Below, piece by piece: positions 33,701-42,420 of a DNA stretch of 64,000 bases. This stretch comes from an uncultured Peptostreptococcaceae bacterium (lineage in GTDB: Bacteria > Bacillota > Clostridia > Tissierellales > Peptoniphilaceae), in the NCBI GenBank assembly GCA_947283485.1, contig CAMYOU010000003.1:1-64000 (forward strand). The letters run 5' to 3'. Position 1 is the first letter of the stretch; the number at the start of each line of letters is the position of its first letter. The notes beneath the pieces are model-generated. The model was not told the origin of the DNA, made no database searches, and was given only the letters and a program-made list of their open reading frames with translations. Made by a program: the position numbers and the translations under genes.

Positions 33701-33709
33701 ATGATAGCA
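33701..33709 (-). promoter_or_regulatory. Extended -10 box before the EamA gene
   Basis: Minus-strand TGCTATCAT, 21 bases before the ATG. The -35 region is poor. Between this and the malQ terminator (33710-33830) I see nothing else. Confidence 0.45.
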
Positions 33710-33830
33710 CATGAGAAGAGGTTTTTCTCCCGAAAATAAGACACACGTTGCACCGGATGCGCGAGTGCTTTTTCCCAATCGAATGGATGCGCATGACACC
33801 TCTCGAGAACTTTCCCGCGCGTTTCGCCAC

Positions 33831-33867
33831 GAAAAAACGCACCGCCCAATCGACTGTGCGTTTTCTT
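33831..33867 (-). terminator. Terminator after malQ
   Basis: GAAAACGCAC and GTGCGTTTTTTC pair around 14 bases, 20 bases after the malQ stop on the minus strand. Confidence 0.75.
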
Positions 33868-33886
33868 GAGATGCTCGTCCGTGGAT

Positions 33887-35395
33887 TTACGCGCGTCCGT
33901 AAATGCGTACCGCTTCGGCGAGATCGTCCGCCATTTTTTCATCCGCGGGTTCCGTCATGCGCCACGACCAGTTGTGTGCGCCAACCGTGCCGGGGAGATT
34001 CATGCGCGCCGAGTCGTCGAGCCCCAGGACGTCCTGCATCTGGAGAATCACGGTGCGCGATACGCTCATGAGCATCGCGCGGATCATCGCCGGACGCAGA
34101 TGCTCGAGATCGGTGCCGAGATAATGCTCGGCAAATCTCAGTTCCTCGAGCGGCGCGGTGAGTTTCCAGCCCTCGAGGGTCGAGTTGTCATGCGTCCCCA
34201 GATAGACGACGCTGTTCTCCGTAAGATTGTGAATGAGATAGTCGCTCGTCGCGGCGGGATTCCACGCAAACTCGAGAATTTTCATCCCGGGAAAACCGGT
34301 CTTCTCACGAAAACGATAGACCTCCTCGGTCATATAGCCGAGATCTTCCGCGATGATATCGAGTTCACCGAGCGCGTCTTTCACCGCGTCGAAGAGTTTC
34401 ATCGCGGGGCCCGCAAGCCACGATCCGCCCGCCGCCGTCTTGTCGCCCGCAGGAATCGCCCAGAAACTTTCGAAGCCGCGGAAGTGATCGATGCGGAGCG
34501 TGTCATAGAGTTCAAAATTTCTCGCGATGCGCGCGATCCACCACGCGTACCCCGTCTTATCGTGCACGTCCCAATCGTAGACGGGATTGCCCCAGAGTTG
34601 TCCGTCCGAGGAAAAATCGTCCGGCGGGCAACCGCCTACAAGACGCGGATGGACACCGTCCATGGCGAAGAGTTCCCGATCTTTCCACACGTCCACGCTG
34701 TCGGTGGCAACGTAGATGGGAATGTCGCCGATGATTTTCACGCCGCGTTCATTCGCGTAGCGTTTGAGATCGTGCCATTGCCCGTCGAAGAGATATTGCA
34801 AAAAGACTTCGTAGAGCACTTCGTCTTCGTATGTTTTGCGAAACTCTTGCAGTGCGTTTTCATCGCGATCGCGATATGCTTCGGGCCATTCCGACCACGC
34901 TTCGCCGTCAAAATATTTTTGCAGTGCAGCAAAGAGCGCGTCGTCCGTAAGCCACGCGGTCTTTTCTTCGTACGCGAGAAGCTCTTCTTTCCTCCCCGCG
35001 GCGAGAAAACGCTCGTACGCTTTTTGAAAGAGCGCGTCGCGCGTTGCGGCAATGCGGTCAAAGTCGACCCGCGCGGGATCGATCTCTTCGTCTCCCAACG
35101 ACGCGGCGATTTCTTCGCGCGTTAAGAGTCCGTCCTCTACGAGAAGATCGAGATCGATCAGATACGGATTCCCGGCGTAGGACGAGGAGCTTTGATAAGG
35201 GCTATTGCCGTAGCCCGTGGGTCCAAGCGGCAAGACTTGCCAATATTTTTCTTTGGCACGCGCCAAAAAATCGACGAACTGATACGCGGCGCGTCCCAGC
35301 GTCCCGATGCCGTAGGGCGACGGGAGGCTCGTGATGTGTAGGAGTATCCCGCACGCGCGTCCCGTGCGGACGACCTTGTAATCATAGTTGTCCAA
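33887..35395 (-). CDS. malQ: 4-alpha-glucanotransferase (amylomaltase, GH77)
   Basis: The 502-residue enzyme has the GH77 barrel with nucleophile Asp in LRIDHFRGFESFW, acid/base Glu in DIIAEDLGYMT and stabilising Asp in YLGTHDNSTLEGW. The N-terminal LPLGPTGYGNSPYQSSSSYA is also diagnostic. It transfers maltosyl units between maltodextrins in the cytoplasm, acting on sugars brought in by the upstream mal transporter. The start is TTG at 35395, with GGAAGGA about 8 bases upstream. A terminator lies between malK and malQ, so malQ relies on readthrough or an unseen promoter. Confidence 0.95.
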   Translation of the reverse strand: MDNYDYKVVRTGRACGILLHITSLPSPYGIGTLGRAAYQFVDFLARAKEKYWQVLPLGPTGYGNSPYQSSSSYAGNPYLIDLDLLVEDGLLTREEIAASLGDEEIDPARVDFDRIAATRDALFQKAYERFLAAGRKEELLAYEEKTAWLTDDALFAALQKYFDGEAWSEWPEAYRDRDENALQEFRKTYEDEVLYEVFLQYLFDGQWHDLKRYANERGVKIIGDIPIYVATDSVDVWKDRELFAMDGVHPRLVGGCPPDDFSSDGQLWGNPVYDWDVHDKTGYAWWIARIARNFELYDTLRIDHFRGFESFWAIPAGDKTAAGGSWLAGPAMKLFDAVKDALGELDIIAEDLGYMTEEVYRFREKTGFPGMKILEFAWNPAATSDYLIHNLTENSVVYLGTHDNSTLEGWKLTAPLEELRFAEHYLGTDLEHLRPAMIRAMLMSVSRTVILQMQDVLGLDDSARMNLPGTVGAHNWSWRMTEPADEKMADDLAEAVRIYGRA

Positions 35396-35423
35396 ATTGC
35401 GATTCCTTCCTCTCCAATGTGTT

Positions 35424-35454
35424 CAAAAAACGCCCTCCCTTTGGAGGAGGGCGC
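35424..35454 (-). terminator. Terminator between malK and malQ
   Basis: CGCCCTCCTCC and GGGAGGGCG fold with an AAA-type loop and are followed by TTTTTTG on the minus strand. It ends the transporter operon before malQ. Confidence 0.8.
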
Positions 35455-35473
35455 TTGTGGCATCGTGTCGTTC

Positions 35474-36562
35474 CTAGTCGTTGATGCGCAGTGTCGTTTC
35501 CCCGTCGAAGAAATGCAGTGCTTCCGTATCGAGGTGGAAATTGTGAATTTCGTCGACGGCGTATTCGTAGTGTCCGGGCTGAGAGATGACGAGCGTCGTG
35601 TCGTCCTCGAGAACGGTGTAGAGAAGTTTTTCCTTCCCGAGCATCTCGATGACGTCGATCTTGCCCTTGAGTCCGTTCTTGACGTTCTCGCCCGCAATGA
35701 TGCGCTCGGAGCGAATGCCGAGATAGACTTTCTTGCCTTCGTGCGGTCTTAAGCTTTCGCGGTCTTTCTCGTGCGGCTCGATCTCAAAGAGATCGTTCTT
35801 CGCGTGGAAGATGCCGCCATGCATCTCGCCTTCGATAATGTTCATCGTGGGCGATCCGATGAAGCCTGCGACGAAGAGATTGGCAGGATGATTGTAAAAT
35901 TCTTCCGGTGCACCGACCTGTTGGATCTTGCCCTTGTCGAGAAGGACGATCTGATCCGCCATGGTCATGGCTTCGGTCTGATCGTGCGTGACGTAGATCG
36001 ATGTCGTTCCGAGCGATTTGTGGAGCTTGACGAGTTCGACGCGCATGTGCTCGCGCAGTTTTGCGTCGAGGTTCGAGAGCGGCTCGTCCATGAGGAAGAC
36101 GCCGGGTTTTCTTACCATCGCGCGACCGAGTGCGACACGCTGCCGTTGTCCGCCCGAGATATCCGACGGGCGGTTGTAAAGATAATCCTCGATCTGGAGG
36201 ATCTTCGCCGCCTCCATAACGCGATCGTGGATCACTTTCTTGGATTCTTTGCGCATTCTCAGTGCAAACGCCATATTGTCATAGACCGTCATATGCGGAT
36301 AGAGCGCATAGGACTGGAAGACCATCGCGATGTCGCGATCTTTGGGCGGGACTTTGTTCATGAGTCGTCCGTCAAAGAGGAGTTCACCCTCCGTGATGGA
36401 ATTAAGCCCCGCGATCATGCGAAGAAGTGTGGATTTGCCACAGCCCGACGGGCCCAAGATAACGCAGAAGGCGCGATCTTCAATCGAAAGATCGATGCCT
36501 CGGAGGGTAAAATTTTCCCTGCCTTCATATTTTTTACCGAGATTTTTAATATCTACTCGCAT
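35474..36562 (-). CDS. Maltodextrin ABC transporter ATPase (MalK/MsmX family)
   Basis: The 362-residue protein has Walker A GPSGCGKSTLLRM, Q-loop FQSYALYPHM, signature ISGGQRQRVALGRAM, Walker B VFLMDEPLSNLD, switch His in VTHDQTEAM and the C-terminal regulatory TOBE-like domain (about 240-360). It powers the MalEFG importer; MsmX-type ATPases can also serve other sugar importers. GGAGG precedes ATG 36562, 9 bases after malG. Confidence 0.92.
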   Translation of the reverse strand: MRVDIKNLGKKYEGRENFTLRGIDLSIEDRAFCVILGPSGCGKSTLLRMIAGLNSITEGELLFDGRLMNKVPPKDRDIAMVFQSYALYPHMTVYDNMAFALRMRKESKKVIHDRVMEAAKILQIEDYLYNRPSDISGGQRQRVALGRAMVRKPGVFLMDEPLSNLDAKLREHMRVELVKLHKSLGTTSIYVTHDQTEAMTMADQIVLLDKGKIQQVGAPEEFYNHPANLFVAGFIGSPTMNIIEGEMHGGIFHAKNDLFEIEPHEKDRESLRPHEGKKVYLGIRSERIIAGENVKNGLKGKIDVIEMLGKEKLLYTVLEDDTTLVISQPGHYEYAVDEIHNFHLDTEALHFFDGETTLRIND

Positions 36563-36571
36563 TCTGTCCTC

Positions 36572-37456
36572 CTAACCTTTGACCGAGCCTGCCGCAAGTC
36601 CCGAGACGAGTTGTCTCTGGAGCGCGATAAAGAGTATGACGACGGGAATCGCCGAAAGCAGACCCCCTGCAGCAAAGACCGGTTGATTCATCGTACGCGC
36701 ATCGTTGATGAGCGTGAATAGCCCCGTTGCCAATGTGTAACTCTCAGGATTCGTAAGAAGAATCTTCGGGAGCATGTAGTCGAGGAACGGTGCCATGAAA
36801 CTCATAAGACCGATGATGGCAAGCATCGGACGCGCAATCGGCATGATGATCATGCGGTAAATCCCCATATTGGAGCAACCGTCGATGCGCGCGGCATCAT
36901 CGAGTTCCGTGGAGACCGAATCGATGTAGCCTTTGAGAATAAAAGTATTCCCTGCAATGCCGCCGCCCGCGTAGATGAGAATGAGCATCATCATGCGCGA
37001 GAATCCGGGAATGATCGATGAAACGATCGAGTGAATCGTGTAGTATGCCGTGATACCTGCAAAAGCCGGAATCGCTTGGATGAGCATGATGCCCATGAGC
37101 GACGCCTTGCGCCCCGTAAAACGATAGCGCGAGTACGCATAACCCGTGAAGCTTACGACAAGGAGCGTCAAGATCGCCGTTGCACATGCCACGATGAGCG
37201 TATTGCGCACCCATGTGAGAAAGAGCGTCTCCTTGAATAGATATTGGAAATGCACGGTGGAAAAGGCAAATCCTCCCCCCATCGAGATGTATTTCCCCTG
37301 TTTGGCGTTGAAACTCGATGCGATCATCTGTCCCAGAGGATAGAGAATGGCGACCGCCCACGCGGCTAAGAGGAGATACGTGATCCCGAGAAAGACTTTT
37401 CCGATCGGCGAGAGCGGCGGTTTGTCCGAAAGATAGAGATTCTGTTTTTTCGACAT
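36572..37456 (-). CDS. malG: Maltodextrin ABC transporter permease (MalG family)
   Basis: The 294-residue permease has six helices and the EAA loop YIDSVSTELDDAARIDGCSN followed by FYR-like GIYRMIIMPIARPMLAII, which contacts the ATPase. The C-terminal RQLVSGLAAGSVKG is a typical MalG end. ATG 37456 has AAGGAGG upstream, one base after the malF stop. It forms the membrane channel with MalF. Confidence 0.92.
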   Translation of the reverse strand: MSKKQNLYLSDKPPLSPIGKVFLGITYLLLAAWAVAILYPLGQMIASSFNAKQGKYISMGGGFAFSTVHFQYLFKETLFLTWVRNTLIVACATAILTLLVVSFTGYAYSRYRFTGRKASLMGIMLIQAIPAFAGITAYYTIHSIVSSIIPGFSRMMMLILIYAGGGIAGNTFILKGYIDSVSTELDDAARIDGCSNMGIYRMIIMPIARPMLAIIGLMSFMAPFLDYMLPKILLTNPESYTLATGLFTLINDARTMNQPVFAAGGLLSAIPVVILFIALQRQLVSGLAAGSVKG

Positions 37457-37457
37457 A

Positions 37458-39482
37458 TTAACCCTCCTTAAACGCCTTCGAGTTCTTAAAGCCGATATAC
37501 GAGAAGAGCATGAGCACGAACGAAATGACGATCGTGATCGCCGCACCGATCGACTGATATTGATTCTCAATTGTGAGTTTGTAAATGTACGAGATCAAGA
37601 GATCACTTGAACCCGCAAGGTTTCCGTAGAGTGACGGATTGAAAGGACCGCCCTGATTGAAGAGATAGATGATCGAGAAGTTGTTGAAGTTAAAGGTATA
37701 CTGCCCCACGAGGAGCGGTGCCGTCTGGAAGAGCACGAGCGGAATCGTGATCTTCATCGTGCGTTGGAAACCCGTCGCGCCGTCGATCTCCGCCGCCTCA
37801 TAGAGATCCGAGGAAATGCCCTGGAGGACACCCGTCGAGATGAGGAAGACATAGGCACTGCCGAGCCAACCCTGTAAGAGGATGAGTGCGGTACGCGTCA
37901 TCCCCGTGTCGGCTTTGACATTGAGTACACTTCCCGTCACCGCCGTCAACATCTGTGTCAAGGGACCGCCCGGCGCGAGCATGATCGAGAAGAACATGAT
38001 CGTGATAAACGCGGGAACCGCCCACGGCAGAAGGAAGACCGTACGCCAGAAACGTTTGAACTTTACGCGTTCACTGTTGACAAGCAGCGCGAACACAAAA
38101 CCGATGAAGATCGCAAGCGTCGTCGCACACAAGGTCCAGATGAGCGTCCAGCCGAGAATGAGCCAGAACGGACCGCCGGCGACGCCTTTCCCCATGGCGA
38201 CGTTCGTGTAGTTGTGGATACCCACCCATGAGAATTTGTTCTGATGCGACGGATCCATATTGGTAAAGCTCAAAAGTACCGTCGTCATGATCGGGACGAG
38301 TACGACAAAAAGTGTGAGGAGGAAAGACGGAGCCGATACGAGGATCGGGAAGCCCTTCTCGTCGATGATCGCGCGCGTCTCAAACCAAAGATTCTTGCGT
38401 ACGCCTTTGATCTCGTTCTTCTCGACGCTTCGTACATCTCTAAAAGAGAAGATGAAGATTCCCACGGCGATGAGGAGGAGGAAAATTGCGATGATTCCCT
38501 CGATCATGAAAATCATCGAGCGGTGAATCTTGAGTCCGCCGTTTGCAAGCGAGACCAAGCCCGCAAGACCTTGTCCTTGATAGTTGCCGTAGCCAAGCGC
38601 GTAGGGAATGGCGATGAGATAGATAAAAAGCGATCCGATGAAGAAGAGGAGCGCCTTCATATATTGTCTGTTGAAGAGTTGCCCCAGCCCCGGCAAAATC
38701 GCCGTCGGAATGGAAAAGATCGGTCTTTCCTTGTGGACTTCGATCGGGATCTTCCGTCTTAGATCCGCAATGTCCGCATAGAGGACTTTTTTGCGCGTCG
38801 CGAGTTCCATCTTGACTTTGTGTTTCAAAGTGTCGCGCTTCTGCGTAAGCTCCACGACGGGATCGTGCGTCGCCTTGATGCCCGCAAGATCTTCCTTGAG
38901 CGAGAGTTTCGCCATGCGCAGTTCGTTGCGATACGCCTTGAGACTGATGAGTTTGTCGTCTTTGGATTTCTTGATGGAGCGGATACTCTCCTCGTAACGC
39001 ACTTTGCGTTCTTCCGAGAGTTTCGCAATCGTCGTGTCGATCTCCGTGCGGTCGAGTTTCTTCGCTTCTTCGAGTGCCGCCTCGGTCTCCTTGAGTTCGT
39101 TGCGGAGTCTCTCATCCTCTCGGAGAGCCTCGGGAATTTGTTCCGCCCGCTCTACATTCTCGAGATAGAGGAGTTCCGCATTGTAGTCGAGATCGATGTA
39201 CCCTTTGTAAAAATCGCGTTTTTTCTCTGCGGCGAACGCCATCTTCTTGAGTTTTTCAAGATGTTCATTCTCGGGTTTGTACGCCGCCACTTCGCCTTTT
39301 AAGGTTTCCAAAAATTTCTTTTCTGCAGCCTTGTAGGCACGGTATTCGATTTCGTAAGGATGCGTCTCCTTATTGGGTTTCTCTCCTCCCGTCTCCTGTG
39401 CCACCGCCAGGTCGTAAAGATAGCGATTCTTGCGTTCATGCACATTGCCGATCGAATCGATTACCGTTTTTTGATAAGCCAT
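37458..39482 (-). CDS. malF: MalF family permease with long coiled-coil N-terminal extension
   Basis: The 674-residue protein is far longer than most MalF proteins. Residues 1 to about 240 are highly charged and helical, rich in Lys, Glu, Arg and Leu with heptad-like spacing (for example AELLYLENVERAEQIPEAL and KLSEERKVRYEESIRSIKKS), so a cytoplasmic coiled coil is likely. From about 245 the usual Gram-positive MalF begins (PGLGQLFNRQYMKALLFF). The permease core follows, with EAA loop SDLYEAAEIDGATGFQRTM. The extension has no recognised domain and is in frame with one clean start. It may recruit a partner or tether the transporter; this is unproven. Confidence 0.9.
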   Translation of the reverse strand: MAYQKTVIDSIGNVHERKNRYLYDLAVAQETGGEKPNKETHPYEIEYRAYKAAEKKFLETLKGEVAAYKPENEHLEKLKKMAFAAEKKRDFYKGYIDLDYNAELLYLENVERAEQIPEALREDERLRNELKETEAALEEAKKLDRTEIDTTIAKLSEERKVRYEESIRSIKKSKDDKLISLKAYRNELRMAKLSLKEDLAGIKATHDPVVELTQKRDTLKHKVKMELATRKKVLYADIADLRRKIPIEVHKERPIFSIPTAILPGLGQLFNRQYMKALLFFIGSLFIYLIAIPYALGYGNYQGQGLAGLVSLANGGLKIHRSMIFMIEGIIAIFLLLIAVGIFIFSFRDVRSVEKNEIKGVRKNLWFETRAIIDEKGFPILVSAPSFLLTLFVVLVPIMTTVLLSFTNMDPSHQNKFSWVGIHNYTNVAMGKGVAGGPFWLILGWTLIWTLCATTLAIFIGFVFALLVNSERVKFKRFWRTVFLLPWAVPAFITIMFFSIMLAPGGPLTQMLTAVTGSVLNVKADTGMTRTALILLQGWLGSAYVFLISTGVLQGISSDLYEAAEIDGATGFQRTMKITIPLVLFQTAPLLVGQYTFNFNNFSIIYLFNQGGPFNPSLYGNLAGSSDLLISYIYKLTIENQYQSIGAAITIVISFVLMLFSYIGFKNSKAFKEG

Positions 39483-39485
39483 GTC

Positions 39486-39869
39486 TCACCTCGTTTCTTT
39501 CTTTTGAAAAAGACTCCATAGGATCCACAGGATCATAAGAATTCGTAAGATCCTGTACGCGCCGGTCTTCGTAAACGCCGTGCGCACCGCGTCAGCAAAA
39601 AAGAGCAATGCCCATACTGCTCGAAAAAGTCCATTTTCCTCCGTGCGTGGCAGAATAATAGAAAGATAGAGTGCAAAGATAACGGGGAGGGCTACTTCAC
39701 CCACGAGCCAAAAAAGAAGCGCGTTGATGTAGTCCGCTTCCCCCGCGATCACGCCCGCGGTCAATAGTGCGCGGTAATAATCGGGGTTCTTCGAGAGCAA
39801 TAGGACATAGACGGAACTAATGAGTACCGTGAATGCGAGCGGGATGAGTCTTTTTGTCAATCGGTTCAT
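39486..39869 (-). CDS. Small membrane protein in the mal operon
   Basis: The 127-residue protein has four probable membrane helices and a Lys/Arg-rich end. ATG 39869 is chosen because GAGGAG lies 6 bases upstream; an ATG two codons earlier overlaps that site. It lies between malE and malF, 3 bases before malF, so it is co-expressed with the importer. I do not recognise the family; a similar small hydrophobic protein is sometimes found beside malE in Bacillota operons. Confidence 0.75.
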   Translation of the reverse strand: MNRLTKRLIPLAFTVLISSVYVLLLSKNPDYYRALLTAGVIAGEADYINALLFWLVGEVALPVIFALYLSIILPRTEENGLFRAVWALLFFADAVRTAFTKTGAYRILRILMILWILWSLFQKKETR

Positions 39870-39886
39870 AACCATCTCCTCGATGT

Positions 39887-39917
39887 AAAAAAAGGGAAGG
39901 AAATGCCCTTCCCTTTC
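39887..39917 (-). terminator. Attenuating terminator between malE and the permease genes
   Basis: AAAGGGAAGG and CCTTCCCTTT pair around GCATTT and are followed by a long T-run on the minus strand. Its place just after malE is where partial termination would give more binding protein than permease. Confidence 0.82.
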
Positions 39918-39930
39918 ATTCACACCTATT

Positions 39931-41256
39931 TTACATTGCGTCCATCATGGCCTTGAAGCTTGCTTGGATTTCTTTGTAAGCATCCTCGGGCGAAGCCGGT
40001 TTGACACTGTTCCAAGAAAGAACGGCATTCTTCCACGTATCCCAAACTTTACCGAACTCGAGGAAGAGCGGTCTAGCCGGTGCAATCTCGTAAGATTCGA
40101 TGACAGCCGCGATGACTTTCTTGTCGATTTCCGGCAGATCCATCTTTGCATATTCTTCTGCGCTTACGTTCTCGAGGATTTTACCCGTGGTCTTGAAGAG
40201 ATCCGCTGCAAATTTCGGATTGACGATTTCTTGGATGAGTTTTTGAGCAACCGCCATCTTCGTTTCATCGCCTTCGATGCGTGCGTTGATGCCGAGTCCC
40301 CAGCCGCCTTTCCAGTGAACGAGCGGTTTGCCGCCGAGCGTGATCTTGTCGATCGGGAAGATTTCTAGATCGTTGCCGTCGCCTGCTTGTTTCGAGATGG
40401 TTGCGGTATCCCACGGTCCGCCAAGACGAACAACGCCTTTGCCGCCCGTTGCGAATGCGGTGTCGATATAGCCCCAGCCTGCGTCCGCATCGAAGAGTGC
40501 GGTGCCTGCATCGGCATTCTTCTTCCAGTAGTCGAAGAGTGCGGTGAACATCGCTTGTTTCTCCGGTGCGAGTTCGCTCCAATCAGCCGTAAGATCGCTC
40601 GTGAGTTTGCCTTCGGCGTCTTTGGTGAGCGGTTCGACCATTGCAGAGTTCGTTGCCGCTACACCGTACCAGTAGTCGAAGAGCGGGAGAAGCGCCGTTG
40701 CTTCATTCGGAGCTCCATTTACTTCAACCGGTTTCGCAAGGTCAACGCCCGTTGCTTCCGCATTTGCCTTATTGGCAAAGGTGATGAGGGTCTCGATATT
40801 GTACGGGAACGCGAGGTATTCGCCGTCTTTTACGAATTGTCCACCGATTCCCGCATCAAAATCTTTCCAACCGCCGAGTTCTTCCGCCATTTTCTTCGCA
40901 TCCATTCCTGCGAGAACTTCGCGTTGTGCAAGACCGAAAATACGGTCAGCCGGGAGTGCAAAGACATCCGCTACGTCGGGGTTGCCCGCGTCGGTCGTGT
41001 CCATCGTCTCGAGGTGATCGAAGGCGCCGACTTTCTTGATCGTGATTTCCGCATCCGGATATGCTTCTTTGACGCGTGCGATTGCTGCTTCGTAATGCGG
41101 AACCCATGCTTCCTCAGCCTGTACGGTGAGTTCTACTTTGCCGGCTTCAGCCGGTTTTCCTTCTTCTTTTGTCGTCTCTGCAGGTGCTCCGCCGCATGCT
41201 GCAAGCATGAGTACGACGAATGCCAGAGCGGCAAATTTCATGATATTCTTTTTCAT
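39931..41256 (-). CDS. malE: Maltodextrin-binding lipoprotein (MalE family)
   Basis: The 441-residue lipoprotein has a signal with lipobox LAACG (Cys21), an Ala/Glu-rich linker and a family-1 sugar binding fold. AYPDAEITIKKVGAFD, DVFALPADRIFGLAQ and VHWKGGWGLGINA are typical maltose/maltodextrin-binding segments. It captures maltodextrins outside the membrane for MalFGK. GAGGAC lies before ATG 41256; a much longer upstream frame runs through the promoter and is discarded. The high Ala/Lys content and optimal codons suggest strong expression. Confidence 0.93.
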   Translation of the reverse strand: MKKNIMKFAALAFVVLMLAACGGAPAETTKEEGKPAEAGKVELTVQAEEAWVPHYEAAIARVKEAYPDAEITIKKVGAFDHLETMDTTDAGNPDVADVFALPADRIFGLAQREVLAGMDAKKMAEELGGWKDFDAGIGGQFVKDGEYLAFPYNIETLITFANKANAEATGVDLAKPVEVNGAPNEATALLPLFDYWYGVAATNSAMVEPLTKDAEGKLTSDLTADWSELAPEKQAMFTALFDYWKKNADAGTALFDADAGWGYIDTAFATGGKGVVRLGGPWDTATISKQAGDGNDLEIFPIDKITLGGKPLVHWKGGWGLGINARIEGDETKMAVAQKLIQEIVNPKFAADLFKTTGKILENVSAEEYAKMDLPEIDKKVIAAVIESYEIAPARPLFLEFGKVWDTWKNAVLSWNSVKPASPEDAYKEIQASFKAMMDAM

Positions 41257-41290
41257 CTTGTCCTCACTTTCATTGATTTTTTTGGCAGTC

Positions 41291-41304
41291 TGAAAACGCT
41301 TGCC
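41291..41304. promoter_or_regulatory. cre-like operator in the malE leader
   Basis: TGAAAACGCTTGCC (plus strand; its complement reads GGCAAGCGTTTTCA) fits the cre pattern TGNAANCGNTNNCA at all but one fixed position. It lies just downstream of the expected transcription start, where CcpA or a LacI-family repressor would block elongation. Confidence 0.7.
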
Positions 41305-41314
41305 TGACACCTTT

Positions 41315-41343
41315 ACTATACCCGATTGGCGTAGAAATGTCAA
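41315..41343 (-). promoter_or_regulatory. Strong promoter of the mal operon
   Basis: Minus strand: perfect TTGACA (41343-41338), 17 bases, TATAGT (41320-41315). Confidence 0.85.
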
Positions 41344-41442
41344 TCGATTTGGAAAAAGATGCCAATGTCGTCCGAAGATGTGTATTTTCCGTTTTTCGTG
41401 CACTCTCGCGGGCGCGTCGCGTGCAAAACGAATCGAAAAAGA

Positions 41443-41478
41443 ATAAAAAACCCCGCCGTCCGGATCTCGGATGCGGGG
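41443..41478 (-). terminator. Terminator of the ricT operon
   Basis: CCCCGC and GCGGGG with a second inner stem (ATCCG, CGGA) are followed by TTTTTTATT on the minus strand, 35 bases after the 27-codon mini-gene. Confidence 0.8.
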
Positions 41479-41512
41479 ATGTGACAAAAAGTTCGTGCAG
41501 TCTAGAAAAAAG

Positions 41513-41596
41513 TTAACGCGGTCGATGAAGATAGAGTGCGACGCCCAAGACGATGAGCACCGCGGACGAGAGGAGAAAGAGCGTCCAGAAGTCCAT
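41513..41596 (-). CDS. 27-residue membrane miniprotein coupled to ricT
   Basis: ATG 41596 overlaps the ricT stop (TGATG), so ribosomes ending ricT could restart here. The product begins MDFWTLFLLSSAVLIVLG, a single membrane helix, and ends LHRPR before a TAA stop. It sits inside the operon before the terminator. It is short enough to be chance, but the coupling and the clean hydrophobic helix support translation. Confidence 0.5.
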   Translation of the reverse strand: MDFWTLFLLSSAVLIVLGVALYLHRPR

Positions 41597-42420
41597 CACG
41601 CTTTGGGGCAACGGCGCGCGATGACTTTCACTTCGCTCGCGTCGTATTCGTTCACCTCGGGATCGTCTTCGTCGAGCGAGCGGACTTTCACGCGTTCTCT
41701 TAAGACTTCCGAAGAAACGACGACGCCTCTCCCGGCTTCGGTCTCGACGAGTGCGCCGACGCGCGGCACGCGTTTGTTCTTGTCGACATAGACGTCGTTC
41801 TCATAGCGCAGGCAACACATGAGTCTGCCGCAGACGCCGGAGATCTTCGAGGGATTGAGGGAGAGCGACTGCTCTTTTGCCATCTTGATGGAGACGGGCT
41901 CAAATTCCGTTAAGAAGCGCGAGCAACAGCAGACTTGACCGCAGGAGCTCAACGCGCCGATGAGTTTGGCGTGATCGCGCACGCCGATTTGCCTGAGTTC
42001 AATGCGGGTGCGAAAGATGCTCGCGAGATCTTTGACGAGATTGCGAAAATCAACGCGTCCGTCCGCCGTGAAATAAAAGATGACTTTGTTCATGTCAAAA
42101 GTATATTCACAGTCCACGATTTTCATCGGGAGTCCGTGTTCTTTCACTTTTTCCACGCAGATGGCGCGAGCTTCTTTTGCTTTTTCGAGATTTTTCTTGT
42201 GAATGTAGAGATCCGCTTCGTCGGCGACGCGTAAAACGGGTTTGAGCGGTTCTTTTGCCGTCGTTTCGTCCATGTCGGCAATGAGGACGGCTTCACCGAT
42301 TTCCACGCCGCGGACGGTCTCGACGATGACGGGCATATGTGGACGTACGTCGAGCGCGCCCATGTCAAAACTGTAGAGTTTTCCCGCGGGGGCGAAACGC
42401 ACCATGGCGACTTTAATCAT
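41596..42420 (-). CDS. ricT: PSP1 domain protein RicT (YaaT)
   Basis: The 274-residue protein has the PSP1 domain with the cysteines of the family: LSSCGQVCCCSRFLTEF and GVCGRLMCCLRYEN. In B. subtilis RicT forms a complex with RicA and RicF that carries Fe-S clusters and guides RNase Y in mRNA processing; it also affects sporulation and competence. It overlaps holB by ATGA, as in the conserved cluster. The C-terminal third (about 200-274) is a charged tail. Confidence 0.93.
   Translation of the reverse strand: MIKVAMVRFAPAGKLYSFDMGALDVRPHMPVIVETVRGVEIGEAVLIADMDETTAKEPLKPVLRVADEADLYIHKKNLEKAKEARAICVEKVKEHGLPMKIVDCEYTFDMNKVIFYFTADGRVDFRNLVKDLASIFRTRIELRQIGVRDHAKLIGALSSCGQVCCCSRFLTEFEPVSIKMAKEQSLSLNPSKISGVCGRLMCCLRYENDVYVDKNKRVPRVGALVETEAGRGVVVSSEVLRERVKVRSLDEDDPEVNEYDASEVKVIARRCPKA

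Noticed and set aside
33866..35125. 419-codon plus-strand frame
   Set aside because: It is antisense to malQ, whose GH77 active-site motifs are intact.
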